A DNA stretch of 64,000 nucleotides from Coraliomargarita sinensis. GTDB taxonomy: Bacteria > Verrucomicrobiota > Verrucomicrobiia > Opitutales > Coraliomargaritaceae. The first letter of the stretch is position 1. Every line of letters begins with the position of its first letter. The notes below the pieces were generated by a model. That model saw only the letters and a program-made list of their open reading frames with translations. It searched no databases and had not been told where the DNA came from. The DNA lies in contig NZ_QHJQ01000001.1 of NCBI RefSeq assembly GCF_003185655.1, positions 310,001 to 374,000 on the forward strand, in the 5' to 3' direction. Position numbers and translations under genes: made by a program. Shown here piece after piece: positions 44,642 through 54,100 of this stretch.

Positions 44642-46309
44642 ATGAGTAGCTCGAAACAATTAATCATTAACTGCGGCGCCAGCCGGGTCACTGCAGCGGT
44701 AGCTGAAGTGCAGGCAGGCGAACTGAACATGGAGAGATGGGTCACTGTCCCACTCGACTACGATTTCACTGAAGACGAGTCCTGGCTTGATGCCGTCAGA
44801 TCCGCCCTGCAAGAACTCTCCCATAGGCACCATTTATCAGGCAAGGCTTCGATTATCATCCCGGGTAATCAGGTTCTGACCAAAACGATCCGCATCCCGC
44901 ATGTTGAAGAAGCCAAGCGAGCCCAAATCCTCGCTTTTGAGGCGCAGCAGAATATTCCCTATCCTTTGCACGAGGTCGTTTGGGACAGCCAAGTGGTTGG
45001 GGATGACGGCGTGGAGACGGAAGTTCTATTCATTGCTTGTAAGTCAAATACCATCAGCGAGATTTGCAACATGGTCGCCGGAGCGGGCTTCACGCCTGAA
45101 AGGATCAGTGCCGCGACAATTCTCGAGTTTAATGCACTGCAGTTGGCCTCGCGTGACATCGAAGAGGATGTCCTTCTGATTAACATCGGGGCGCGCTCCA
45201 CTAATCTCGTCTTCAAGAGCGAAAAAGGCTTTTTCGTTCGGAATATTCAACTGGGGGGGAACACACTCACCCAGAATATCGCGGACAGCCTTGGTAAAAC
45301 CTTCCCCCAGGCCGAAGAAATCAAGCAGAAGTTTTTTACCGAGGAGCTGGATTATGGCGACGACGATTCGGGAGCAAAGTTGTTGCAAGGCTCCGCCGAT
45401 GCATTTGTCCGCCGCACAAGCCAGGAAATTACCCGTTCCATCGTAAATTACCGGCGTCAGAAAAATGCACCGGCGCCCAAGCAAATTCTTCTGACCGGTC
45501 GCGGATCCCTCCTGCGTGGATTATCCGAACAACTTTCCACCAGTCAGAAGATCGCAGTCGATTTTTTCGACCCGTTAAAAGGTGTTGTCCTTGGCGGTGC
45601 AATTACGGCAGGTGCTGAAGAACTGCGACTCGAAGCGGGGGAAATTATTGGCGAAGCCGCCCGGTCGATTATTGCGGACAGTGCCGGAGTCAATCTTCTG
45701 CCCGGGGACTTACAGGCTGAGATCGACTTCCGTTCCAAAAAACCGCTGCTTGTCGCGGCGGCAATTTGTCTCGCACTTGCACCCTGGCCGGCGTTCTTCG
45801 GCTACAAACAAATCAGTGCCGACTATGAAGAGCGAGCGAGCGCCTTGCAGGCCGAGGCCAATCCATTGCGGGTGCGTCAGTCCGAGATTAGCAACCTCGA
45901 AGATAAGGCACGCGAGGTAAGCGCCTCGATTGAGCAAGTTAAAGGGCTGGTCAACTCCAAGGCCAACTGGATCCAGTTTTTCGCGGAATTGCAGGAGAGT
46001 CTAATGCAGGCTGAGGACGTTTGGTTGGACGATCTGGCCGTTGAGCGCGGAAAATCCGACGAGGGCGATACGGCCTCTTATGAAATTGCGTTGAAAGGCC
46101 AGATGCTTGTTCGCGAGACTGCCAGCGGCAGCGGCATCAACCGTGAAGTCCTGACGAATCGTATCAAGCAGCTACAGGCAAGCTTTGAGAATTCCGAGTT
46201 CGTCGTCACTTCCAAGCCGCCGAACATCAACTGGAATAGTCTGCGAAACGGACTCAACGTACTGCCATTCAGCATTAACCTGGTGGTGGATACCTCCAAA
46301 ACTCTTTAA
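44642..46309 (+). CDS. Amuc_1101-like PilM/PilN-type pilus assembly protein
   Basis: The 555-residue protein begins with an actin/FtsA-like PilM domain: LIINCGASRVTAAVAE, a KASIIIPGNQVLTKTIRIPHVEEAKR segment, VLLINIGARSTNLVFKS, and ILLTGRGSLLRGLSEQLS (ATPase-fold motifs). At about residue 364 a membrane helix (PLLVAAAICLALAPWPAFFGY) begins, followed by a periplasmic coiled coil and a ferredoxin-like PilN-type end. In type IV pili, PilM is cytoplasmic and PilN membrane-bound; here both appear joined in one chain. It is followed after six bases by the Amuc_1100-like gene. Confidence 0.85.
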   Translation: MSSSKQLIINCGASRVTAAVAEVQAGELNMERWVTVPLDYDFTEDESWLDAVRSALQELSHRHHLSGKASIIIPGNQVLTKTIRIPHVEEAKRAQILAFEAQQNIPYPLHEVVWDSQVVGDDGVETEVLFIACKSNTISEICNMVAGAGFTPERISAATILEFNALQLASRDIEEDVLLINIGARSTNLVFKSEKGFFVRNIQLGGNTLTQNIADSLGKTFPQAEEIKQKFFTEELDYGDDDSGAKLLQGSADAFVRRTSQEITRSIVNYRRQKNAPAPKQILLTGRGSLLRGLSEQLSTSQKIAVDFFDPLKGVVLGGAITAGAEELRLEAGEIIGEAARSIIADSAGVNLLPGDLQAEIDFRSKKPLLVAAAICLALAPWPAFFGYKQISADYEERASALQAEANPLRVRQSEISNLEDKAREVSASIEQVKGLVNSKANWIQFFAELQESLMQAEDVWLDDLAVERGKSDEGDTASYEIALKGQMLVRETASGSGINREVLTNRIKQLQASFENSEFVVTSKPPNINWNSLRNGLNVLPFSINLVVDTSKTL

Positions 46310-46315
46310 TTCACA

Positions 46316-47290
46316 ATGAGCTTCTTCAAAAAAAACCTGCTCTTCTGTATTGTTGTCTTCCTTTGCGTCGCAGCAATGTGTGCGGGCCTGTTTCTGGCTT
46401 TCTCAGCGTCCGGTAAAGTTAAGGAAGCGAAGAACAGCCTGAATAGTGCGGAGTTGCAACTCACCGCCTTACTCGGCTCGGATCCCGCACCCTCGGTGGA
46501 CAATCTGCAGGCGGCAAAGCAGAACCTGAGTGAGCTCCAGCAATCCCTATCGCAAATCCGTAAGGAATTGCAGAAGGGGGCCTCGCTCAGCACTTCGGAG
46601 GATGGCGTCAGTGTGATGGCTGGCATCCAGCAATACATTTCCAAGTTTCAGAAGGCGACAGACGAACATGTTGATGAGACCGGCGAGCCCGCCGAGATCG
46701 TCACACCACAAGACTTCGCCTTCGGCTTTGAGCAATATATCGACGAGGCATCTATGCTGGAAGATCCGGAGAAAGTTTCTCTTCTCGACAAGCAGCGACA
46801 AGTATTGAGTTATCTTCTCACGCAGCTGATCGCGTCGGATCCTGAGTCAATTGATAAAGTTCGCCGTGAGGTGTTGGAAGAGCCTGCCGGAGAGGGGGCC
46901 AAAACCTTTAGGGTTGATCCAGCCGTCTCAGCGCGAGTGCCCGGCGCGATCGATACGATGGGCTTCAGCTTAACATTCAGCGGGTATACGGATTCCTTGC
47001 GCGAACTGCTTAACCGGTTGTCGCGCTTCGACTTGCCAATCGTCGTACGCAGTATTGAAGTGGACCGCCCGTCTGGAAGCGAAACCGTGGTTGCCCCAAC
47101 AAACCGCGGGGGCGCGGACAATATTTTTGATCTCTTTGGCGGTGGCGAGACTGCCGGCACTGAAGAGGAGTCGAGCGAAGGCCCGAAACCTGTTATCGAA
47201 GAGAATATTTCCCAGTTTACGGTCATTCTCGAGCTCATCGAGGTGGTTTTGCCGGAGACGCAAACCCAGGAAGATTCTGACACTGTATGA
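46316..47290 (+). CDS. Amuc_1100-like pilus protein (PilO-like)
   Basis: The 324-residue protein has one N-terminal membrane helix (LLFCIVVFLCVAAMCAGLFLAFSA, residues 8-31), a coiled coil (residues 32-85) and a PilO-like mixed alpha/beta domain (MGFSLTFSGYTDSLRELLNRLSRFDLPIVVRSIEVDRP). It ends in an acidic linker and a beta strand segment. The arrangement is that of Amuc_1100, the Akkermansia outer-envelope protein reported to interact with host TLR2. The family call is from gene order and topology. Its stop overlaps the next start (ATGA), so translation is coupled. Confidence 0.8.
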   Translation: MSFFKKNLLFCIVVFLCVAAMCAGLFLAFSASGKVKEAKNSLNSAELQLTALLGSDPAPSVDNLQAAKQNLSELQQSLSQIRKELQKGASLSTSEDGVSVMAGIQQYISKFQKATDEHVDETGEPAEIVTPQDFAFGFEQYIDEASMLEDPEKVSLLDKQRQVLSYLLTQLIASDPESIDKVRREVLEEPAGEGAKTFRVDPAVSARVPGAIDTMGFSLTFSGYTDSLRELLNRLSRFDLPIVVRSIEVDRPSGSETVVAPTNRGGADNIFDLFGGGETAGTEEESSEGPKPVIEENISQFTVILELIEVVLPETQTQEDSDTV

Positions 47291-48195
47291 AAAAATTATA
47301 CGACAAGCTGATCTTGGTACTAGCGCTTCTGGCACTACTCGGGGGAGCGGCACTCTACTTTTTGAAATCGGACGTCACCTCGCAGCAAGCCGCTGCCGGG
47401 GACGCTGAGCCTGCTGGCAACCCTTACCAGCCAATCCCGATTCCCGAGCCATCCGCCAAAACGGCAAGCTGGCCGGAACCTGAACATCAGTCGTCGGGCC
47501 CGAACTGGCTGTATGATGTATTTACGCCGCCGAAAATCTACATCGACAGGCAAGGAAACTTTACCGCTGAACCTCCCAAGGTAATCGACCAGGATGAGCC
47601 GTTCGGAGTTTATCTGGCTAAAATGGAGCGTATGCCGTACCGAATCCAGATGCAGGGCTACAGTGGCGATCGCGATAAGCCGGGCGAGGCGGTCCTCTTC
47701 TTCTTCGATGAAGAACGGCAACTTCGGTTCTTTATCCGCGAAGGGCAAACGAACGACGAATCTGAAGTCGAGGTACTCGATTTTACGATCGAACGTGAAA
47801 TTGACGATGATAACAATGTGGACGTGACTGCCGTCGCCACCATCCTGGACAAACGGAGCGGAGAGGAAGTAAAGCTGAATGACGAGGAAAGACTATTTAG
47901 CTCAGAAGTCACCTTGTTGTTCCGGTCCGAGGAAGATTCCGAAGTTGAGGTTGAGCTCATGATTGACCCACAGGAACCAACAACCGCCTTCCAGACATCT
48001 GCAGGCGAGTTCGTCCTAAAAGAAATAAACCTTGAAGACCAGACTGTAACAGTAGAGAAAAAAGCTACCGAGGACATGGAGTCACGTACTCTCACCCTAT
48101 CACCGACGATATATCAAAAGCCAGAAGACACTCAACCCAATGTAGAAGCCGAAGAAGATTCGAGCAACGATGCCGAATTTGATTTTGCCTTCTAA
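47287..48195 (+). CDS. Amuc_1099-like pilus system protein
   Basis: The 302-residue protein starts MKKLYDKLILVLALLALLGGAALYFL, a membrane anchor or signal. A Pro-rich linker and the beta-rich domain WLYDVFTPPKIYIDRQGNFTAEPPKVIDQDEPFGVYLAKMERMPYRIQMQGYSGD follow. It ends in an acidic stretch (EAEEDSSNDAEFDFAF). Gene order between Amuc_1100- and Amuc_1098-like genes supports the assignment. It could play the part of PilP, linking the inner-membrane complex to the secretin, which is inference. The start overlaps the stop of the previous gene. Confidence 0.75.
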   Translation: MKKLYDKLILVLALLALLGGAALYFLKSDVTSQQAAAGDAEPAGNPYQPIPIPEPSAKTASWPEPEHQSSGPNWLYDVFTPPKIYIDRQGNFTAEPPKVIDQDEPFGVYLAKMERMPYRIQMQGYSGDRDKPGEAVLFFFDEERQLRFFIREGQTNDESEVEVLDFTIEREIDDDNNVDVTAVATILDKRSGEEVKLNDEERLFSSEVTLLFRSEEDSEVEVELMIDPQEPTTAFQTSAGEFVLKEINLEDQTVTVEKKATEDMESRTLTLSPTIYQKPEDTQPNVEAEEDSSNDAEFDFAF

Positions 48196-48233
48196 CGACG
48201 ATTTCAACAAACAACTCATTCCCTGATAAGATT

Positions 48234-50987
48234 ATGAAACAATACCTCATTGCATGTATGCGCCCTGCTGCGGTTATCCTCGTGATGGCTCTAGCGTTTG
48301 TTGCGCTTCTTTCACCACAGAATGTGCAGGCGCAAACTGCCACAGATAAAGTTCGCCTGATGGCAGATACTTTGCGAGCTCGTGATTCAGGCAATCTGGA
48401 GGTGGCTAAAGAAAAAGCTGAAGAGCTTATCAAAATTGCCCCGCAGGACGAAAACGTCCAGCGATTGCTCGCCTCGATCAACCGCGAATTGGACAGTCGT
48501 TCATCCGGCGGTGACGCAGCATCCCCTTCCGTGTTTGGGCAAGCCCCCGAGGTGGATGTTGAAGCTGCCATGGAAATGGATCCCAAGGCAACCAGCACAA
48601 ACAACGTGATCGCTGCGGCAGCTTCGGAACAGGAAGCCCGTATTCAGGCGGCACAGGCGGCCATTGGCGAAGCAAAGCAATTGGCACAGTTGGGTGCTTA
48701 CGGTGACGCCAGCAACCTTCTTGATTCTGCCGCTGCAAGCTTGACCTTGAATACTGCCACGGAAAGCACGCTTGCCGCCGTCGAAGAGGCTCAAGCCAAT
48801 GTGATCTTGATGGAAGCGAAATCCCTTGCTGACGCGGGAGATTTAAAGGGAGCAGAAGACTTGGTTGAAGACTACCGCGCTGCGGGTGGCAACAAGCGCA
48901 CTGCAGATTCGATGGCGCGGTCGCTTGACGAAGAAATTTCCGATCCTTACAGACTGGATGTGAACGAAGTCAGTCCTGAGTATACCTCACAAAACAAGAT
49001 TATCCGTGACTTGCTGGCTCGTGGCCGCGCACAGTTTTTGAATGGCGACTATGACGGAGCACAGGCTACCTTCAAAGAAGTTGAAGCTCGCGATGCCAAC
49101 AATGCCGAAGCTAAGCTTTTTCAAACAAGAATTGCTACCATTCTCGGCAACATCCACTCGCAGAACCATTACAAGACACGCGAGCAAATGCTAACGGAGG
49201 TCGACCAATCATGGGAACGGCCCAAGGTGTTTGACATCTCTACGATTGAAGAAGTCGGACCGATTAACGAAGGTCTGCAAGAAAAGCTGAACAAAACAAT
49301 CATTCCTCAGGTGAATTTTTCCGGTATGGAGCTCACCCGCGTGATCGAAACGCTTTCAGAGCTCTCTGCAGTTTACGATCCGGAAGGCAAGGGCCTGAAT
49401 ATCGTTCCGATTTTCAATCCCAATGAAACAAACCCCCGGGTTAATATCTCCCTGCGCAATCTGAACCTGGACCGTATTCTCCAGTTTGTGACACAACAGG
49501 TCAATTTCTCGTATGACGTTGGTGCCGATGCGGTTACCATTCAGCCCAGTGACAGCTCCGGTGGTGTGTCCAATACCTTTACGGAATTCTTCCCCATCAC
49601 ACGGGCAACGGTGATTCGCCTTACCGGTGTACGTGGTGGAGGCGGTTCCTCCGGACCCGTCGACCCGTTTTCTGCTCCGGCAGCTTCCAGCAGTGGCCCG
49701 AGTGCCAGTGAAGAAACCGAAGCGTTGCAGAGCTTCTTCCAGAGTGCAGGGGTGAACTTTGAGCTGACCGGCACAAGCCTGGCGTTCGACGGTGAGCAAC
49801 TGATTGTCACGCAAACACGCCGTAACCTCGAACGTATGCGCACCATCCTGCGCAACTACAACGAGGTCAAACAGGTCGAAATCGAGGCGAAGTTCCTCGA
49901 AGTGGCACAAAATGATCTGGATGAACTCGGCTTTTCCTGGGGTGTTGGCGATGGAGCGCGTGAGCTCGTCGGTACGGACGGTTTCCCGATTCTTGACCAG
50001 TTCGGAAATCCGACTACAGAATATTCCCGAGTCGGCACCACTCAGGGCCGTACTCTGAACGATACGTTCACCACGGATGCGTCCACCGCGGAGATCAATA
50101 TTAGCGGACTTGATCCGATTCCGGTTGCACCTCCTACTCTCAACACTGCTATCGACTTGGCATCCGGCGCGGGTAACCTGTTCTCCGCGACTGGCTGGAG
50201 TGCAGCCGGTGTTGATGTCGATCTCGCAATCCGTGCCTTGTCGCGCAAAGCCGGAAGCGACCTGATGAGTGCTCCCAAGGTAACCGTACTTTCGGGCAAA
50301 AAGGCGACTATTACGGTCGCACAGGAACTGCGTTACCCGGAAAGTTATGGTGATATCGAATCACAAGTGGGTGGTGGTAACAACAACAACAGCGTCAACG
50401 GCAACGGCGGAGGATCTTCCATCTCCATTACCGCTGGTACGCCGCAAGACTTTGTGACTCGTAATGTAGGTGTGGAGCTCTCGGTGACGCCTAACGTCGA
50501 AAACGACGATACCATCAGCTTGCTGCTTGAGCCGCGTGTCACTGAGTTTGAAGGCTTCGTTGAGTACGGCGGCCCCAGTGTCGCGGCAATCAGCGGCGGC
50601 CTGGGTAGTCAATCGACGGTGGTGACTGTTCCTGCCGGCTTCTATCAGCCGATCTTTTCGACTCGTGAGATGTCCACTGAAGTGACGATCTTCGATGGCG
50701 CGACTCTAGTCATGGGCGGCTTAACCCGCGACGAAATCAAAAGTTTCAACGACAAGGTGCCGGTGCTTGGTAATATTCCCGGTGTCGGTCGACTCTTCCG
50801 GTCGGAAGGCGAAACTCGTCAAAAGCGTAATCTGTTGGTCTTTGTTACGGCCAACCTGATTAGCCCGGGTGGTTCGCCGGCACGTCAAAACTACCGGAAC
50901 GTGGATGCGAACTCACTCTTCCAGAATCCTACTATCATGACTCCATCCGGTGCTGCGAATCGCGGGATCGACGAAGTTACTGAGTAA
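48234..50987 (+). CDS. Amuc_1098-like secretin (PilQ/GspD-type outer-membrane protein)
   Basis: The 917-residue protein has a signal peptide ending ALLSPQNVQAQ and a TPR-like helical N-terminal region (residues 32-330). An STN-like strand (QVNFSGMELTRVIETLSELSAVY, near 355) and an N-domain follow. The C-terminal secretin domain runs from about residue 670: LMSAPKVTVLSGKKATITV, NVGVELSVTPNVENDDTISLLLEPRVTEFEG and GLTRDEIKSFNDKVPVLGNIPGVGRLFRSE. Such proteins form the outer-membrane ring of type IV pili or type II secretion systems. It is the last gene of the operon and is followed by a strong hairpin. The next gene codes for a very large secreted protein. Confidence 0.9.
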   Translation: MKQYLIACMRPAAVILVMALAFVALLSPQNVQAQTATDKVRLMADTLRARDSGNLEVAKEKAEELIKIAPQDENVQRLLASINRELDSRSSGGDAASPSVFGQAPEVDVEAAMEMDPKATSTNNVIAAAASEQEARIQAAQAAIGEAKQLAQLGAYGDASNLLDSAAASLTLNTATESTLAAVEEAQANVILMEAKSLADAGDLKGAEDLVEDYRAAGGNKRTADSMARSLDEEISDPYRLDVNEVSPEYTSQNKIIRDLLARGRAQFLNGDYDGAQATFKEVEARDANNAEAKLFQTRIATILGNIHSQNHYKTREQMLTEVDQSWERPKVFDISTIEEVGPINEGLQEKLNKTIIPQVNFSGMELTRVIETLSELSAVYDPEGKGLNIVPIFNPNETNPRVNISLRNLNLDRILQFVTQQVNFSYDVGADAVTIQPSDSSGGVSNTFTEFFPITRATVIRLTGVRGGGGSSGPVDPFSAPAASSSGPSASEETEALQSFFQSAGVNFELTGTSLAFDGEQLIVTQTRRNLERMRTILRNYNEVKQVEIEAKFLEVAQNDLDELGFSWGVGDGARELVGTDGFPILDQFGNPTTEYSRVGTTQGRTLNDTFTTDASTAEINISGLDPIPVAPPTLNTAIDLASGAGNLFSATGWSAAGVDVDLAIRALSRKAGSDLMSAPKVTVLSGKKATITVAQELRYPESYGDIESQVGGGNNNNSVNGNGGGSSISITAGTPQDFVTRNVGVELSVTPNVENDDTISLLLEPRVTEFEGFVEYGGPSVAAISGGLGSQSTVVTVPAGFYQPIFSTREMSTEVTIFDGATLVMGGLTRDEIKSFNDKVPVLGNIPGVGRLFRSEGETRQKRNLLVFVTANLISPGGSPARQNYRNVDANSLFQNPTIMTPSGAANRGIDEVTE

Positions 50988-51015
50988 GAACCTGTTAAAT
51001 TAACATTATTTTTAC

Positions 51016-51049
51016 GGGGGAAGTCGAACTTTTGTTCGGCTTCCCCTTA
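51016..51049 (+). terminator. Terminator-like hairpin after the secretin gene
   Basis: GGGGAAGTCGAAC (51017-51029) pairs with GTTCGGCTTCCCC (51034-51046) across a TTTT loop, a 13-base-pair stem with a single non-Watson-Crick position. A short T/A tail (TTAAA) follows. The tail is weak for an intrinsic terminator, but the stem separates the pilus operon from the giant gene. The remaining gap to 51139 shows no gene. Confidence 0.75.
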
Positions 51050-51138
51050 AATCGATGCATAGTATGAATACCAAAATAAGTATTCGGGTTCACGCTATGC
51101 CCCGAAAACTATAAATCGTAACCCCTGCTTTGTCGGTA

Positions 51139-54100
51139 ATGCCTGCACACAATCCTCAGAAAAAAAGAGCTAAACTGTTGGTTCTTGCCCTTGTGTTCGT
51201 AGCCGGAGCTGTACTGACACTAAATTTCACGGGGCGTGATAACGCACCAGCTTTTGAAGAACAGACCAAGGCCACACAAGACAGCGTTGACGCTGAGAGC
51301 GGTGATGCGAACAAGGCATCAGTTCAGGCTGCGCTAAAATCGTCTGAATCGGCGCTGGAAAAAACCGCAGCGCACGGCGCGGATTGCGCACATTGTCAGG
51401 CTGCGGCTGAAAAACCCACGGCAGCAGATGCCGTCAAAGCAGCTGCGCAATTAACGACGCAGCCGCGTTTCGACTCAATCTTCAAGAACATTGCCAAGGA
51501 GCAGCCGACCTACACCCGTTCGGATTTTGATTTTCTGGCAGGGAGTCAAGTTGGCGATGCTGTAGCCTTTGAGTTGGCGGGCCGGCAATTCTCCGGCGAA
51601 GTTGCACTGGTACGGGAAGGAAAAAAAACCAAAGCCTACTCGATGGAATTTCCCGAAGGGACGTTTACTGTGACGACAAACAAGGTGGGCGAGTTTCAGG
51701 CTTTCTTTATGTTTCGGGGGGATTCTCGAGCTGTCGAGATCTCGGAAATAGATTCGGAGCTGGGCAGGATCGGGCATGAAGTGCAGGTCGTAGACGGGCA
51801 AGTCTCGACGCCCGAAGGTGACGGTACCCTGATCACGACACAAATTAAGCTGAGCGACGTTATGTGCGCTCCTAGAGACGCAGTATATGGAAAGAAAAGT
51901 CTGCCGGGCGCTCGCGTCAGTGGTTTGGCTTCCCCGTTTGAGCCCAAAGCATCCAGCACCTTGAACGAGCCGGTCGGTGCCGTTCCCTTGACAGAAAACC
52001 CCGGTACGGGCCACGTGCTCTATCTGGATTTTGATGGTGAAACAGTTACAGATGACTTCTGGAATATATCCACTGCACAAGAAGTCATGGCCGTGGGGCC
52101 GGCTCCGCGCAATAATGACAATGCATGGGTGACCAATGTCTTTAATCGCGTTGTTGAGGATTTTGCGCCCTTCAATATCACGGTGACTACCGAACGTGAT
52201 GTTTTTGATGCAGCAGACCCTGAACAACGTCTACAAGTAATCATTACTCCTGATGATCTCGTTAGTCAGGCATTTGGTTTCAACTCAAGCGGTGGATGGG
52301 CTTACACAAATTCTTATGCTACGAATCTGACCCGCATTGTCTGGGTCTACAACCTTTCAGAATATACATGTGCGACCACCATCTCCCATGAAGCAGGTCA
52401 TGCTTTCGGCTTGAGTCACGACTATGCCTTGGGTGATTCGGACGAATATTATCCCGGTCACAACGGTTCCTACACTCCTGGCTGGGGCACAATTATGGGG
52501 GCACCCTTTCAGGATTTTCTCTTGGACGAAGTCGACCAGTGGAGCCGTGGTGAATTTGAGGATGCCGTTAACGAAGAAGATGATATTCAGATCATCGCCA
52601 GGACTGCGAACGGATTTGGATTCAAGGAAGACGATTTTGCCGGTGTGTTTACGGGTGGAGCTGGTCTAGACGTCGGCTTTCTGTCTTCAACTGGTGAGAA
52701 TCAGGTCGGCGCTTCTGGTTTAATCTCAAGACAATCGGATGTGGATGTTTTCCGCTTTTCAGTAGCGTTTTCCGGTGAGCTCTCGATTACTGTGAATCCA
52801 TATGATGTGGAATCGAATGATACTGACCCGGGTTCGGATACCAAAGGGGCGAACTTAGCGGTTGATACCAGATTGCTGGATTCGACGGGTGCTGAAATTG
52901 CGGTAGGCGTGGATGCAGGATCAGTTTCTCTGGCGTCCCTTGTCGAAGCGGATGTCGATGCAGGGATCTATTATATAGAAGTGACTGGTGGTGGACGCGG
53001 GGATGATCCTTTTACCGGCTTTTCCGACTATGCCAGCCTGGGTCAGTATCAAATTGTGGGTGAATTGCCGACTCAACCCTTGGATGTCTTTGGGTCCGAT
53101 AAACAGGACCAGCCTGTCCTGAACGGAGATGAATCAACCAGTTTCACCAACGGCACGAACTACGGATACTCCTACCCGAATAATGCTCCAATAACGCGCA
53201 CTTTCCGTCTGGAAAATACAGGTTCGGACGACCTGACGAATGTAAGCTTGAGTCTGAGCACTGGAATCGATTTTCAGATTGTCTCAGCTCCACCAACCGT
53301 CATCCCGGCGGGAACTTCAGTCTGGATGCAGATCGCCTACGATCCACTTCAGGCAGGAGTGAATGGTATTGATGCGGATACCGTGACGATTGATTACGAA
53401 ACCATCGAGCCCATCAGCTTCAGTTTTGCTGTCAGTGGTTATTCCACTAAGTCCGCTGAAAAAGACAATTACGAAGACAACAATGCAGCTAAATATGCGA
53501 CTGATCTAAACTCGGTCAAAGATACGTGGCTCTCGGACTACAAAGGCCCAGGATTTTTCCTCTCCGACCGAAGCGATTTCTACACCTTCAACGTAAACAA
53601 CGACGAGTTGGTTTCGGTTGAGGTTTCCTATGACTCAACAGAAGGTCCGATAACCTTTGAATTGAGAAACGGCCACAACGTTGTACTTGGGAGCACCACA
53701 GCCGAAGATGGGCTGATCCGGTTTAGAGTGCCACTGAACTATACGGCGCAACACAAGAAATTTTACATTAAAGTCAGCACGCTCGGGGACTCATCTGTGC
53801 GCAACGCCTATGACCTGCGTTGGAACGCCATTTCCTTTGAGGCCGGTGACGATGATTTCTACGAGGATAATGACACCCGGGAAACGGCCTTTGACCTAAC
53901 CGGTGCTTTCAGTCCTCGCCTCTCCGAGTATTTGGGTAGTGGTATTTCCAGCGACGAAGACTGGTACAAAATCGATATCCCGGCAGATCCTTTTATCCGG
54001 ATGCTCCACGTGCGTGCTGAGTTTGTTAACGCGGAAGGTAATATCGACATCCAGCTGATACCTGAAAATGATATTATCGACGATTTCTTCTTTGGTAACA

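Noticed and set aside
51475..52227. A 250-codon minus-strand frame inside the giant protease gene
   Set aside because: Antisense shadow; the plus strand encodes a coherent protease domain with a zinc site here.
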